Source of the DNA: Cocleimonas sp.
GTDB taxonomy: Bacteria > Pseudomonadota > Gammaproteobacteria > Thiotrichales > Thiotrichaceae
DNA: 64,000 nucleotides
NCBI GenBank assembly: GCA_021647365.1
Contig: JAKIUW010000008.1
Span: forward strand, 35,917 to 99,916
Direction of reading: 5' to 3'
Shown here: piece after piece, positions 8,273 through 16,993 of the stretch
Position numbering within the stretch: the first letter of the stretch is position 1
How the letters are laid out: each line of letters begins with the position of its first letter
Program-made: the position numbers and the translations under genes
The notes under the pieces: generated by a model
Told to the model about the DNA's origin: nothing
Database searches by the model: none
The model's input: only the letters and a program-made list of their open reading frames with translations

Positions 8273-9952
8273 ATGAATGACACCACAAAACCACTGAATT
8301 TTATCGAAAAAATTATTGAAGAAGATTTAGCCTCGGGCAAAACTAAACAAGTTCATACGCGCTTTCCACCTGAGCCGAATGGTTATTTACACATTGGCCA
8401 TGCCAAATCAATTTGCTTGAATTTTGGTTTGGCGAAAAAATACGGTGGTGTGTGTAATCTGCGTTTTGATGATACCAACCCAGAAAAAGAAGATGTTGAG
8501 TATGTTGAGTCTATAAAAAGAGATGTTGAGTGGCTAGGTTTTAAATGGGAAGGGGATATTCATTACACCTCGGATTATTTTGATCAGCTCCATACATGGG
8601 CGGTTGAGTTAATTAAGGCAGATAAAGCCTACGTCTGCCATCTTAGCCAAGAAGAGACACGCGAATACCGTGGCTCATTAAAAGAGGCTGGTAAAGATAG
8701 CCCTTTTCGCAATCGCAGTGTTGAAGAGAATCTTGAAGAGTTTGAGAAAATGCGTTTAGGCGAATACGAAGAAGGTGCTTGTGCACTACGCGTAAAAATT
8801 GATATGGCAAGCCCTAATATGCAAATGCGCGATCCGATTATTTACCGCATCAAAAAAGCAACGCATCATCAAACAGGTGATAAATGGTGCATTTATCCAT
8901 CTTACGATTACGCACACGGGCAGGGCGATGCGATTGAGGGCATCACACACTCGGTTTGTACGTTGGAGTTTGTAGAGCATCGTCCGTTGTATGAATGGTT
9001 TCTTGAAAACTTGGCTGTGCCTGCTACACCACGCCAGTACGAATTTTCACGGTTAAATGTAAATTACACCATCACCAGCAAACGTAAACTAAAACAACTG
9101 GTTGATGAAGGGGTTGTAAAGAGCTGGGATGATCCACGTATGCCAACCATTTCAGGTATGCGTCGTCGTGGTTACACGCCAAAATCCATCCGTGACTTTA
9201 TTGACAGCACAGGCGTGACCAAAGTTGATGGGGTGGTTGATGTCAGTCAACTCGAGTTTGCCGTGCGTGAAGATTTGAATATAAACTCACCGCGTGCCAT
9301 GTGTGTTTTAAACCCTTTAAAAGTCACGTTGATTAATTACCCTGTCGAAGAAACTGAATATATGACTGCGCCAGTACACCCACAAAATGAAGATATGGGT
9401 ACCCGCACACTGATTTTTACGCGCGAAATATTTATCGATAAAGAAGATTTTAGAGAAGAGGCCAATAAAAAATACAAACGCTTAGTGATCGGCAAACGCG
9501 TACGTTTGCGTAACGCCTATATTATCGAAGCCGATGAATGTGTAAAAGATGAAAACGGTGAAATCATCGAAGTTATCGCGCGTATTATTGAAAATACGGT
9601 AGGCAAAAATCCTGAAGATGGCATTAAAGCCAAAGGCGTTATCCAATGGGTATCGGCAGAACACAATGTGGATTGCGAACTGCGTGTTTATGATCGTTTG
9701 TTTAATGATGTCGCGCCTGATGCGGGTGGCAAAGACTTTATGGAATCGGTAAACCCAGACAGCTTGCAAGTACTAACAGGTTGTAAGGCAGAAATGGCTT
9801 TGCAAGATCCTGTATCGGATGTACCGTATCAGTTTGAGCGAGAAGGTTATTATTTTTTGGATGCAGATACTGAGAATGATCCTGAGAAGGGGATTGATAA
9901 TCAAAAGCTGATTTTTAATCGAACAATCAGCCTTAGAGATACTTGGAAATAG
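8273..9952 (+). CDS. glnS: Glutaminyl-tRNA synthetase
   Basis: The 559-residue class I synthetase charges tRNA-Gln. The HIGH motif lies in PPEPNGYLHIGHAKS (HIGH at 40-43). The KMSKS counterpart is ITSKRKL (267-273). The catalytic domain is followed by the beta-barrel anticodon-binding domain. Length is close to the E. coli enzyme. It is monocistronic by layout. Confidence 0.97.
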   Translation: MNDTTKPLNFIEKIIEEDLASGKTKQVHTRFPPEPNGYLHIGHAKSICLNFGLAKKYGGVCNLRFDDTNPEKEDVEYVESIKRDVEWLGFKWEGDIHYTSDYFDQLHTWAVELIKADKAYVCHLSQEETREYRGSLKEAGKDSPFRNRSVEENLEEFEKMRLGEYEEGACALRVKIDMASPNMQMRDPIIYRIKKATHHQTGDKWCIYPSYDYAHGQGDAIEGITHSVCTLEFVEHRPLYEWFLENLAVPATPRQYEFSRLNVNYTITSKRKLKQLVDEGVVKSWDDPRMPTISGMRRRGYTPKSIRDFIDSTGVTKVDGVVDVSQLEFAVREDLNINSPRAMCVLNPLKVTLINYPVEETEYMTAPVHPQNEDMGTRTLIFTREIFIDKEDFREEANKKYKRLVIGKRVRLRNAYIIEADECVKDENGEIIEVIARIIENTVGKNPEDGIKAKGVIQWVSAEHNVDCELRVYDRLFNDVAPDAGGKDFMESVNPDSLQVLTGCKAEMALQDPVSDVPYQFEREGYYFLDADTENDPEKGIDNQKLIFNRTISLRDTWK

Positions 9953-9979
9953 TTACTTAGATTAGTAATTGGAATAGTT

Positions 9980-10045
9980 ATCATATAAAAGTGGTCATGT
10001 AAAAGTAGGGGGGTGTGAATTCACACCCCCCTACTTTTACATGAC
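9980..10045. repeat. Interspersed repeat: truncated unit plus 52-bp perfect palindrome (GTA variant)
   Basis: Bases 9994-10045 are a perfect 52-bp palindrome of two full units joined at their G-rich ends (centre GTGTGAATTCACAC). This is the reverse of the arm order in every other pair. A broken 5' half unit (ATCATATAAAAGTGG, 9979-9993) precedes it directly. The copies use a GTA core with six G. It lies between the convergent genes glnS and the cold-shock gene. Confidence 0.95.
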
Positions 10046-10060
10046 ATAATCAGATATACA

Positions 10061-10088
10061 AAAAAGCCCCGCTAATGCGGGGCTTTTT
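10061..10088 (-). terminator. Rho-independent terminator of the cold-shock gene
   Basis: A GC-rich stem (AAGCCCCGC with GCGGGGCTT, loop TAAT) is flanked by A and T runs, so it can work in both directions. It sits 21 bases beyond the end of the cold-shock gene. Confidence 0.9.
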
Positions 10089-10109
10089 ATTTGAAACTGT
10101 AGAGAGTTA

Positions 10110-10316
10110 TCAATCCCCAGCAGTCACATTAACAGCAGCGGGGCCTTTGGCGCCATCTTCTGTTTCAAAATTTACTTTCTGGCCTTCTTCTAAAGACTTA
10201 TAGCCATCCATTTGGATTGAGTTGAAGTGAACGAATACATCGTCACTACCATCATCTGGAGCAATAAAACCAAAACCTTTACTGCTGTTAAACCACTTAA
10301 CTGTACCTGTTGCCAT
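10110..10316 (-). CDS. Cold-shock domain protein (CspA family)
   Basis: This 68-residue single-domain RNA/DNA chaperone begins MATGTVKWFNSSKGFGFI. RNP1 is KGFGFI (13-18) and RNP2 is VFVHF (27-31). AGGTTCCC just before the ATG holds the ribosome site. About 175 bases upstream carry no gene; a long structured 5' leader is usual for cold-inducible csp genes but is not shown here. Confidence 0.95.
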   Translation of the reverse strand: MATGTVKWFNSSKGFGFIAPDDGSDDVFVHFNSIQMDGYKSLEEGQKVNFETEDGAKGPAAVNVTAGD

Positions 10317-10493
10317 CCCTGGGAACCTCTTTAAAAATTAAAATAACGCAGACTGATGCAAGAAAAAACGGAAGGCTACGTTAAACTGCCGAACTTCTTC
10401 AGAGGTTTTTTAGCAAGCCTCTGTAAAACTGCAACTGAAGAATATCATATTCTCAGAAAATTTCTAGGGGGAGGAGATAAGCTAAATTTATGT

Positions 10494-10988
10494 TTATGAG
10501 CTTTGTTTTTCAATCGACCCTTTTACACGGAGCTTTGTCGCCATGAAGTCACCGTGTGAGACATAAATTAAATCACTGATCCGGCGAATTACATGCTCTT
10601 CATATTTATCTAAAACTTGATCAGCAAAAGCAATCTTCCAAAGATTTTCGATTAAGTCGATTTTCTGCTGAGCAGAATAGCTGTCGTTAATTAACCGCGT
10701 GAACTGAAAATAATCAGTAGAGCTAGCATGCTCTTCCTTGGCTAAGGCAATAATTTCCTCTGCTTTACCTGTTTGTAAACCAAATGAGTTTTTAACAATA
10801 TTTAAAATTGCATCCCGCTCTTCAGGCGCATCCTCATAATCAGCTTCTGCCACCTCGATTATCAAAGCAGCAAGCGCAATTTGAGGCGTGCTATTAGAAC
10901 GATCAGAGCCACCCGCTAATGCAGGTGACTCTGACAGAAAGTTCTTCTCAAAAAAGTTTTGAATTTTATTTAACATGTATTTAGTCAA
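10494..10988 (-). CDS. TerB-like tellurite-resistance family protein
   Basis: An all-helical protein resembling TerB/TerB_C-type domains, with the acidic pattern VAEADYEDAPEERDAI near residue 47 and a second FADQVLDKYEEHVI at about 128, as in TerB repeats. These domains are linked to stress and metal responses, but the function is unproven. The outer frame starts at a TTG overlapping the hpf stop; the ATG at 10976 (160 residues) is an equally likely start. Overlap with hpf suggests translational coupling. Confidence 0.7.
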   Translation of the reverse strand: MTKYMLNKIQNFFEKNFLSESPALAGGSDRSNSTPQIALAALIIEVAEADYEDAPEERDAILNIVKNSFGLQTGKAEEIIALAKEEHASSTDYFQFTRLINDSYSAQQKIDLIENLWKIAFADQVLDKYEEHVIRRISDLIYVSHGDFMATKLRVKGSIEKQSS

Positions 10989-11330
10989 TCACATCCCGTT
11001 AATGGCTGACTTATCAACATGGCGTGCTTTTGTTTGTACCTTTTCAATCGTCTTTCTCACAGCACGTTCGGCACGGTGGCAGGCGTTATCAATAGCGGTG
11101 TACAAGTTATCTTCTGAATCTTCAATCACAACGGTCGGTAGTTTTTTCATATCAACATGAATATGGCAATGTTTATCAATGCCGCCCTTGGGGCCATTAT
11201 CATCTGACATATGTACGGTAATTTTTAAAATCCTATCACCAAAGTTATTAGTCATATGTTCAAGTTTTTCTAGGGTGTGAGTCTCAATGGCTTCGGTAAG
11301 CGTGAAGTTACGTGCTTGTACATCAATCAT
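10989..11330 (-). CDS. hpf: Ribosome hibernation promoting factor, short form (HPF/YfiA family)
   Basis: The 113-residue protein binds the 30S subunit in stationary phase and promotes inactive ribosome dimers. The family pattern IDVQARNFTLTEAI and the basic C-terminal helix (ACHRAERAVRKTIEKV) are present. It lacks the extra C-terminal domain of long HPF. It is not next to rpoN here; instead it heads a two-gene unit with the TerB-like gene. Confidence 0.88.
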   Translation of the reverse strand: MIDVQARNFTLTEAIETHTLEKLEHMTNNFGDRILKITVHMSDDNGPKGGIDKHCHIHVDMKKLPTVVIEDSEDNLYTAIDNACHRAERAVRKTIEKVQTKARHVDKSAINGM

Positions 11331-12068
11331 TATTTGAATCTCCTTTTTTATTTTTAAATGAAGTCTTTTGCAGACTTACTTAAACTATAGATCGTAATGT
11401 GGGGAATTCAAGGGGTGGGTGTGATATTTTGTATTGTTTTTTACAATATAGCCATTTATGCAAAGGTCTCATATTAATAGAGCTACTCAATAGTCCTGCA
11501 TATGTAACAAACTAGCTGAAGCACAGCGAATAATAAATTAGTAAATCCAACTTACCTTAGCGTTTACTAAAACTGTATTAAGTACATTTAATTGTAACTT
11601 AAGTCATCTAGATTTATTAAGTCGTGTCAGTCAGTACAGTAGCCGCACAGATCAAGTACTAAATATTGAGATTACTGCTCAAATAGCCCAAGATATGCTA
11701 GAGCCTTATAGAGGTATTACAGAAAACTTACGTCTACGCTTGTGTACTTATGTCAGCACTCAATTCTTAGACAGAAGGTTAATAGTTTTTTACAGCAGAT
11801 AATCTTAACAAGATAGATAAAATTTTTAGAATTATTTTAATACTTGTAAAGCTAATTAATATTGTCGGCTAGTAAGTGCTTTAGCGGTAGGTTTTAGAGA
11901 GAAGCAGGGATTGTTCTATAATCATGTAAAAGTGGGGGGGTGTGATTCTCCCTCTTTAGGCAAAGAGGGGAGCTACAGGCTCAATAAAAATAGTCTATAT
12001 TAACTTGGTGCAAGTCCTATTAAAATGCTACTGATAAATTTAGCTGAGAGTTACAGATAAAAGACAAC
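11331..12068. other. 738-base intergenic region with a repeat unit and a possible gene fossil
   Basis: No intact gene is seen. An open frame without a start runs on + from about 11546 to 11802. It reads like protein (SRVSQYSSRTDQVLNIEITA, then AQDMLEPYRGITENLRLRL) and ends at TAA, but I do not recognise it. It may be the remnant of a deleted gene. A repeat unit lies at 11923-11946. The rest is AT-rich and probably holds the divergent promoters of hpf and the exporter gene. Confidence 0.5.
11923..11946 (+). repeat. Interspersed repeat, single unit (GTG variant)
   Basis: CATGTAAAAGT-G7-TGTG followed by ATTC rather than CTT. It lies in the divergent hpf/exporter region. Confidence 0.9.
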
Positions 12069-12701
12069 ATGGAAAACTACATAAATTTCGCGCTGCTCTC
12101 AGTCTTCATCCCCACGTTCTTTTTTGTCTCGATAACCCCAGGTATGTGCATGACTTTGTCCATGACGATGGGGATGACGATTGGCGTAAAGCGATCATTG
12201 CATTTTATGTGGGGCGAGCTGATTGGGGTTGCTTTGGTTGCGATTTCATCGGTGGTTGGTATTGCGGCTATTATGTTGAAAAATCCACAACTCTTTATCA
12301 TTTTTAAATTGATGGGTGGCGCGTACTTGCTTTATTTGGGTGTGCAAATGTGGCTATCAAAAGGCAAAATGGCGATGGGTGATTCCAGTAGTCAGCTACA
12401 AGATAGCACCGCGCTAGGGCTTGCCTCTCAAGGTTTCATCACCGCCATTGCTAATCCAAAAGGTTGGGCATTTTTCATTGCTTTGCTTCCGCCTTTTATT
12501 AGCCAAGATTTACCCCTAGTGCCGTAAGTGTCTGTTTTGATTGTGATGATTTTGGTATTGGAGTTTATCTGTTTATTGATCTATGCCTCAGGCGGAAAAA
12601 AGCTGAATAGCCTACTGCAAAAACGTGCCAATGTTAAAACCATGAATCGAATCGCAGGAAGTTTGATGATGGGGATTGCTGTTTGGCTGGTGGTTGCTTG
12701 A
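12069..12701 (+). pseudogene. LysE/RhtB-family amino acid exporter interrupted by a stop codon
   Basis: Residues 1-152 are a clear LysE/RhtB exporter (SITPGMCMTLSMTMGMTIG; membrane helices throughout; NPKGWAFFIALLPPF). A TAA at 12525-12527 then stops the frame. The same frame continues without a shift for 58 codons and encodes the missing last two helices (VLIVMILVLEFICLLIYA; MMGIAVWLVVA), ending at TGA 12699-12701. Full length would be about 210 residues, normal for the family. A single CAA-to-TAA change explains it. It is probably inactive unless the stop is read through. Confidence 0.85.
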
Positions 12702-12731
12702 TTATCAGCGCTAAGACCACATAATACTGTC

Positions 12732-13340
12732 ATGTTGAAACTGATGTTTATCCCTATTGTTTTACTCATTACTGCTATATTTTTGGGTGTTGTGGTTTGG
12801 CTTGTTTATAAAAAGCTTAAAAAAGGTGTTAGTGATTCGATTAAAAAAGGTGCTGAAATAGCTACCGAGCAACAAGAAAAGTGGGTTGAAAAGGGGCAAC
12901 GTAAAAAACTTCCATCCACGCTTCAAAAAGGCTTTGATGATTATGACAGGATGAAAAGCCTTGTTGCTGATCTGCCAGAAGCTTGGGAGCATCCCTTACA
13001 GCCCATTATTAAATCCGCCAAAGAGGTTTTAGATGAGGTGGCTTTTGAATATATTTCAGAAGACTCTAGTAGCTCTAATAGTTCAAATAATCCTCGCCAA
13101 GATAAAAAACTTAATAGTATTCGATCATTTTTCCATCACAGCCTTACTGCGCTTTTGCAATTAGTTGAAAAGCTGAGCACTGATCACGCAAAAATGAATG
13201 CAGGTGAGATTCAAAAGGCGCAAGAAAATATAGCCATATTAAAAGCAGATTTACAAAACCATCAAGAAACACTGCATAAAGTCAGGCGTTTTGATTTTGA
13301 TGTGGTGATGGATGTGATTAAGGCGCGGCTAAAGAAGTAG
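12732..13340 (+). CDS. Membrane-anchored hypothetical protein with coiled-coil region
   Basis: This 202-residue protein has one N-terminal membrane helix (FIPIVLLITAIFLGVVVWLVY, about 6-27). It is followed by a long charged helical part, a Ser/Asn-rich linker at 113-123 and a final helical bundle. The layout resembles XpaC-like or Toxic-anion-associated proteins, but this is only a loose likeness. It sits 30 bases after the broken exporter. No function is assigned. Confidence 0.7.
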   Translation: MLKLMFIPIVLLITAIFLGVVVWLVYKKLKKGVSDSIKKGAEIATEQQEKWVEKGQRKKLPSTLQKGFDDYDRMKSLVADLPEAWEHPLQPIIKSAKEVLDEVAFEYISEDSSSSNSSNNPRQDKKLNSIRSFFHHSLTALLQLVEKLSTDHAKMNAGEIQKAQENIAILKADLQNHQETLHKVRRFDFDVVMDVIKARLKK

Positions 13341-13368
13341 TTTTAAAACCTCCTGCAATAAGGAGTTG

Positions 13369-13442
13369 AAGCACCCCCCTAGTTTTACATGATGTTTTCT
13401 TAACTAAGCAAAGTATCATGTAAAACTAGGGGGGTGTGCTTT
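13369..13442. repeat. Interspersed repeat, inverted pair (CTA variant)
   Basis: The left arm AAGCAC-C6-TAGTTTTACATGATG lacks one AC step. The right arm ATCATGTAAAACTAG-G5-TGTGCTTT is full. The spacer is about 23 bases. It sits between two convergent genes and could act as a two-way transcription barrier. Confidence 0.93.
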
Positions 13443-13451
13443 AAACCGCAT

Positions 13452-14240
13452 TTACTTAGCCAGTTCTGGCGCAACTTCCATTAATACACTTGCTGATAAA
13501 TTCATAAACATGTGCATGGCGATAGGGACGTAGAGCGAGTTTGTTTTGAGCTTGGCGACGGCGAATATTATACCAATCACAAAAATAGTTGTGATTTCAA
13601 ACCAGCCATATTGGATGTGAATGATGGCGAATAAGAAGGATGTCAACAGTACGGCTCCTGTGTCACCTAGCTTAGAGTGTCGAAAACCTTCTAGCAAGAA
13701 ACCTCGGAATAAGAATTCTTCAAATATGGGAGCGGCAAAGGCAATGGTAATCCACAGCATGATTTTATTATTGGTGCTACCGTAAACTCTCGCCATAAAT
13801 TCGGGAGGCGTATGGTCGATTAAGTGTGTTACGACTTCTATTCCAATAAATACAAGCAACATTGCGCCAATCCATATTGAAAATGTTTTTAGGGGTTGTT
13901 GGGGCATTCGCAGGTCTAGGTATTGCGAGGAGGTAAGGGTTTTTCTTAGGATAATAAATAGCAGAATCAAACCGACACCAATAAAGGTAGATGGGATTCC
14001 TGTAAGCCCTAATAGATCACCATTAAACATGATGTCATTAATGTTTTTGTCTAAGGCAACTTGATCGCCTGATGTTAATAATTCTAAGCTTAATTTACCA
14101 TTATTAAATGCAGCACCAATCAGAATGCCAGCTTGTATAATTCCATAGATGAGAAAAGCGACAAGCCCTAATCCGACGGTTGCAAAAAATCCCCAGTAGG
14201 GTGGTTTGTTGTTAGTTTCTTGTATTGTTGGGTTTGTCAT
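13452..14240 (-). CDS. CPBP-family intramembrane metalloprotease
   Basis: The 262-residue multi-helix membrane protein carries the Abi/CPBP (CaaX-protease-like) motifs. These are EEFLFRGFLLEGFRHSK (EExxxR), FLFAIIHIQYG (FxxxH) and a third histidine in PIAMHMFMNLSA (HxxxN). All the metal-binding residues expected for glutamic-type intramembrane proteolysis are present. Bacterial substrates are mostly unknown; some members are immunity proteins for bacteriocins. No bacteriocin gene is visible nearby. Confidence 0.88.
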   Translation of the reverse strand: MTNPTIQETNNKPPYWGFFATVGLGLVAFLIYGIIQAGILIGAAFNNGKLSLELLTSGDQVALDKNINDIMFNGDLLGLTGIPSTFIGVGLILLFIILRKTLTSSQYLDLRMPQQPLKTFSIWIGAMLLVFIGIEVVTHLIDHTPPEFMARVYGSTNNKIMLWITIAFAAPIFEEFLFRGFLLEGFRHSKLGDTGAVLLTSFLFAIIHIQYGWFEITTIFVIGIIFAVAKLKTNSLYVPIAMHMFMNLSASVLMEVAPELAK

Positions 14241-14253
14241 AAGTGAAATAAGC

Positions 14254-14276
14254 CATGTAAAAGTGGGGGGGTGTGC
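14254..14276 (+). repeat. Interspersed repeat, single unit (GTG variant)
   Basis: CATGTAAAAGT-G7-TGTGC fills the 38-base gap between the RDD gene stop and the CPBP start, only 2 bases from the RDD stop codon. Confidence 0.92.
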
Positions 14277-14278
14277 CG

Positions 14279-14752
14279 TTAATCTACCCTAATTAATCTT
14301 GTATTACTTAGTTTATCCTGCAAAGCTAAGCGATCTTTATCAATAATTACCCAAACTAAACCCAGACCTAGCAAAGCAAAAACATAACGCTTTAGCGCGT
14401 GACCCCAATTCATTAAGCCGTAATCGTTTGTGACGGCTTTTACTTTCCAAACCTTCATACCAAGTGTTTGCCCGTGCTTTGTCCAGTAATGTCCGAAGTA
14501 GAAAAAGCTGATGAGCACCCAGAGGTTTTTAAGTATCAAGGTGGTTATGCTATTGGTTGGAATAATGTTTATAGTTTCATCTTTGCTTATTTGCACTTGT
14601 TCAAGCGTGATGAGTTCTAAGTTAATAATGATTTGTTGAAGAAGGATGTAAGTAATCACCACAATGAAAAACAAGATCAAAATATCGTAAAAAATGGCAA
14701 GCAGTCGCTTTCCTAAGCTGGCATTTCCCATGCTGTAACTTTCCATTTCCAT
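14279..14752 (-). CDS. RDD-family membrane protein
   Basis: The protein of 150-157 residues has the RDD signature near the start (ASLGKRLLAIFYDILILFF, with R and D retained). Membrane helices and GQTLGMKVWKVKAV precede the last helix. RDD proteins are small inner-membrane proteins, some linked to ion exchange; the role here is unknown. An internal ATG (residue 8, MGNASLGKR) is a plausible start. It lies 6 bases after trpG, so it may be co-transcribed with trpE-trpG. Confidence 0.85.
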   Translation of the reverse strand: MEMESYSMGNASLGKRLLAIFYDILILFFIVVITYILLQQIIINLELITLEQVQISKDETINIIPTNSITTLILKNLWVLISFFYFGHYWTKHGQTLGMKVWKVKAVTNDYGLMNWGHALKRYVFALLGLGLVWVIIDKDRLALQDKLSNTRLIRVD

Positions 14753-14758
14753 ACAGAG

Positions 14759-15346
14759 TTAATCCTGCTTCATCGTCAAAAAGTTTTTCAGCATGGCGTG
14801 CCCGTGTTCGCTGAGGATGGATTCAGGGTGAAACTGCACGCCTTCAATCGCTAAAGTCTTGTGACGCACGCCCATGATCTCCTCAATTTCGCCGCAATCG
14901 GTTTCTGTCCATGCAGTGATTTCTAAACAATCGGGCAGGGTGTCTTGATCAATCACCAAGGAGTGATAGCGCGTTGCTTCAAATGGTTCTGGTATATCTT
15001 CAAATATGCCAACACCTTTGTGATACATGGTTGAGGTTTTTCCGTGCATGATTTGTGTCGCGCGTACAATATCTCCACCAAAGGCTTGCCCGATGGATTG
15101 ATGCCCTAGACACACGCCAAAAATAGGGAGATTGCCTTGAAAGTGTTTAATTACATCCAATGAAATACCCGCCTCGGCAGGTGTGCATGGGCCAGGTGAA
15201 AGCATAATGCGTTCAGGCGCTAATTCTTCAATCTCTTCAATGGTGATTTGATCATTGCGCTCAACGATTACATCAGCACCTAGTTCGCCCAAATATTGCA
15301 CCAAGTTATAGGTGAAGGAATCGTAGTTATCTATCATTAAAATCAT
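14759..15346 (-). CDS. trpG: Anthranilate / aminodeoxychorismate synthase glutamine amidotransferase subunit
   Basis: The 195-residue class I amidotransferase has nucleophile C79 (GVCLGHQSIG) and catalytic H173/E175 (VQFHPESIL). It supplies ammonia to TrpE, and in many bacteria also to PabB. The start at 15346 is chosen because AGGAGG lies eight bases upstream; a longer frame reaches 15379 but would overlap trpE. It is 13 bases after trpE, consistent with a trpEG pair. trpDC are not adjacent. Confidence 0.94.
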   Translation of the reverse strand: MILMIDNYDSFTYNLVQYLGELGADVIVERNDQITIEEIEELAPERIMLSPGPCTPAEAGISLDVIKHFQGNLPIFGVCLGHQSIGQAFGGDIVRATQIMHGKTSTMYHKGVGIFEDIPEPFEATRYHSLVIDQDTLPDCLEITAWTETDCGEIEEIMGVRHKTLAIEGVQFHPESILSEHGHAMLKNFLTMKQD

Positions 15347-15359
15347 CTGCTCATCCTCC

Positions 15360-16880
15360 TTATCTATGAGAGCCGTCAAGCCCAGCGGCGGCTTGTTGAA
15401 CGGCTTGAAAAATGGCGCGTGCTTTGTTCATGGTTTCTTTCCATTCAAGTTCTGGTTTGGAATCATACACCACGCCAGCGCCTGCTTGAATGTGTAAAGT
15501 ATCGTCTTTGATCACAGCGGTACGAATCGCAATGGCGGTGTCCATATTGCCATTCCACGCGAGATAGCCGATGGCGCCTGAGTAAACACCACGTTTGACT
15601 GGCTCTAGTTCGTCGATGATTTCCATAGCGCGAATTTTGGGTGCACCACTCACCGTACCTGCAGGGAAGGTTGCACGAATAACATCCATTGCACTTAGGT
15701 CAGGCAGAATTTTCCCCACCACGTTGGAGACGATATGCATAACGTGTGAGTAGCGTTCGATCGTCATTTTATCGGTGAGTTTTACCGTGCCGATTTGGCT
15801 AACACGACCAGCATCGTTACGCCCTAAATCGATTAGCATTAAATGTTCGGCTAATTCTTTGGGGTCGTTTAATAATTCTTTTTCCATCGCCAAGTCTTTG
15901 GTTTTATCGTGACCACGTTTGCGTGTGCCTGCGATGGGTCTAACGGTTATCTCCTTGTCTTGATCATCAGGGCCATCTAACCGTACCAAAATTTCAGGCG
16001 ATGAACCAACAATATGAAACGTATCGCAATTCATAAAGTGCATATAAGGCGATGGATTGAGTGAACGTAAAGAACGGTATAAATCCAACGGAGGTGCTTT
16101 AAACGGCACGCTTAAACGCTGGGATAACACCACCTGCATAATGTCGCCTGCTTTGATGTATTCGCGTGCGGTTTCTACTGCAGCTTTGAAACCCTCTTCA
16201 GTAAAGCCTGAGACAAAATCTTCTTCATTGATGACTTGTGGGGATTTTACGGGCTGATAAAGACTCAGCGGCTCGCGTAATTGTTTTGTTAAATAATCTA
16301 AACGCTCTTGTGCAATATCGTATTCACCCGCTTTGGCGTGAACGATAATAGAGAGAATGCCGTTAAGCGTATCAAATACGACCACATCTTCTGACAGCAT
16401 TAGCAAAATATCAGGTGTTTGTAGTGGGTCAGGTTTATTGTCTGCCTCTGTCCCAGCCAATTTTGGTTCAATATAACGAATCGTCTCATAACCAAAATAA
16501 CCGACTAAGCCGCCATTAAAGCGCGGCATACCTTCGATTTCTGGGACTTTGATTTTATCTTTATAATCTTCAATCCACGCAAGCGGATCATCTACGGTTT
16601 CTGTTGATACAGTTTTGTAGTCGGTCGAAACTTCAACCTCATTGCCAGCAACTTTGATAATGGTGCGCGCTGGCAAGCCAATCATCGAATAACGCCCCCA
16701 TTTTTCACCGCCTTGTACGGATTCAAATAAATACGAATAGGGGCCATTGGCAAGTTTGAGATAGGTGCTTAGTGGCGTGTCTAAATCGGCAAGCACTTGG
16801 CGGACTAAAGGAACACGGTTGTAGCCTTCTGCGAGATAAGATTCAAATTGAGATTTTGAGAGAGAACTAGAATTTGTCAT
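15360..16880 (-). CDS. trpE: Anthranilate synthase component I TrpE
   Basis: The 506-residue chorismate-binding enzyme makes anthranilate, the first step of tryptophan synthesis. The N-terminal part (PYSYLFESVQGGEKWGRYS) carries the feedback-inhibition site region. The C-terminal catalytic part shows ITVRPIAGTRKRG, the LIDLGRNDAGRV motif and FPAGTVSGAPKIRAMEII. No Trp-codon-rich leader peptide is evident in the 110 bases upstream, so attenuation is not supported by the sequence. Confidence 0.96.
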   Translation of the reverse strand: MTNSSSLSKSQFESYLAEGYNRVPLVRQVLADLDTPLSTYLKLANGPYSYLFESVQGGEKWGRYSMIGLPARTIIKVAGNEVEVSTDYKTVSTETVDDPLAWIEDYKDKIKVPEIEGMPRFNGGLVGYFGYETIRYIEPKLAGTEADNKPDPLQTPDILLMLSEDVVVFDTLNGILSIIVHAKAGEYDIAQERLDYLTKQLREPLSLYQPVKSPQVINEEDFVSGFTEEGFKAAVETAREYIKAGDIMQVVLSQRLSVPFKAPPLDLYRSLRSLNPSPYMHFMNCDTFHIVGSSPEILVRLDGPDDQDKEITVRPIAGTRKRGHDKTKDLAMEKELLNDPKELAEHLMLIDLGRNDAGRVSQIGTVKLTDKMTIERYSHVMHIVSNVVGKILPDLSAMDVIRATFPAGTVSGAPKIRAMEIIDELEPVKRGVYSGAIGYLAWNGNMDTAIAIRTAVIKDDTLHIQAGAGVVYDSKPELEWKETMNKARAIFQAVQQAAAGLDGSHR

Positions 16881-16993
16881 GGGTGAACCTGTTTAATTTT
16901 TTCTGAGCTTTTTTTAGATAAGGAGATACAACACCCTTTTTTTCAAAAGGGGCTAAATCCAAAGCCAGTTTCTAAACAGATTATTCATGAGGG

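Noticed and set aside
12525..12527. Recoding or readthrough of TAA in the LysE-type gene
   Set aside because: No selenocysteine-type or readthrough signal is visible, and TAA is the least leaky stop; a plain nonsense mutation is simpler.
16881..16993. Tryptophan attenuator upstream of trpE
   Set aside because: No short Trp-rich leader peptide and no convincing alternative hairpins were seen.
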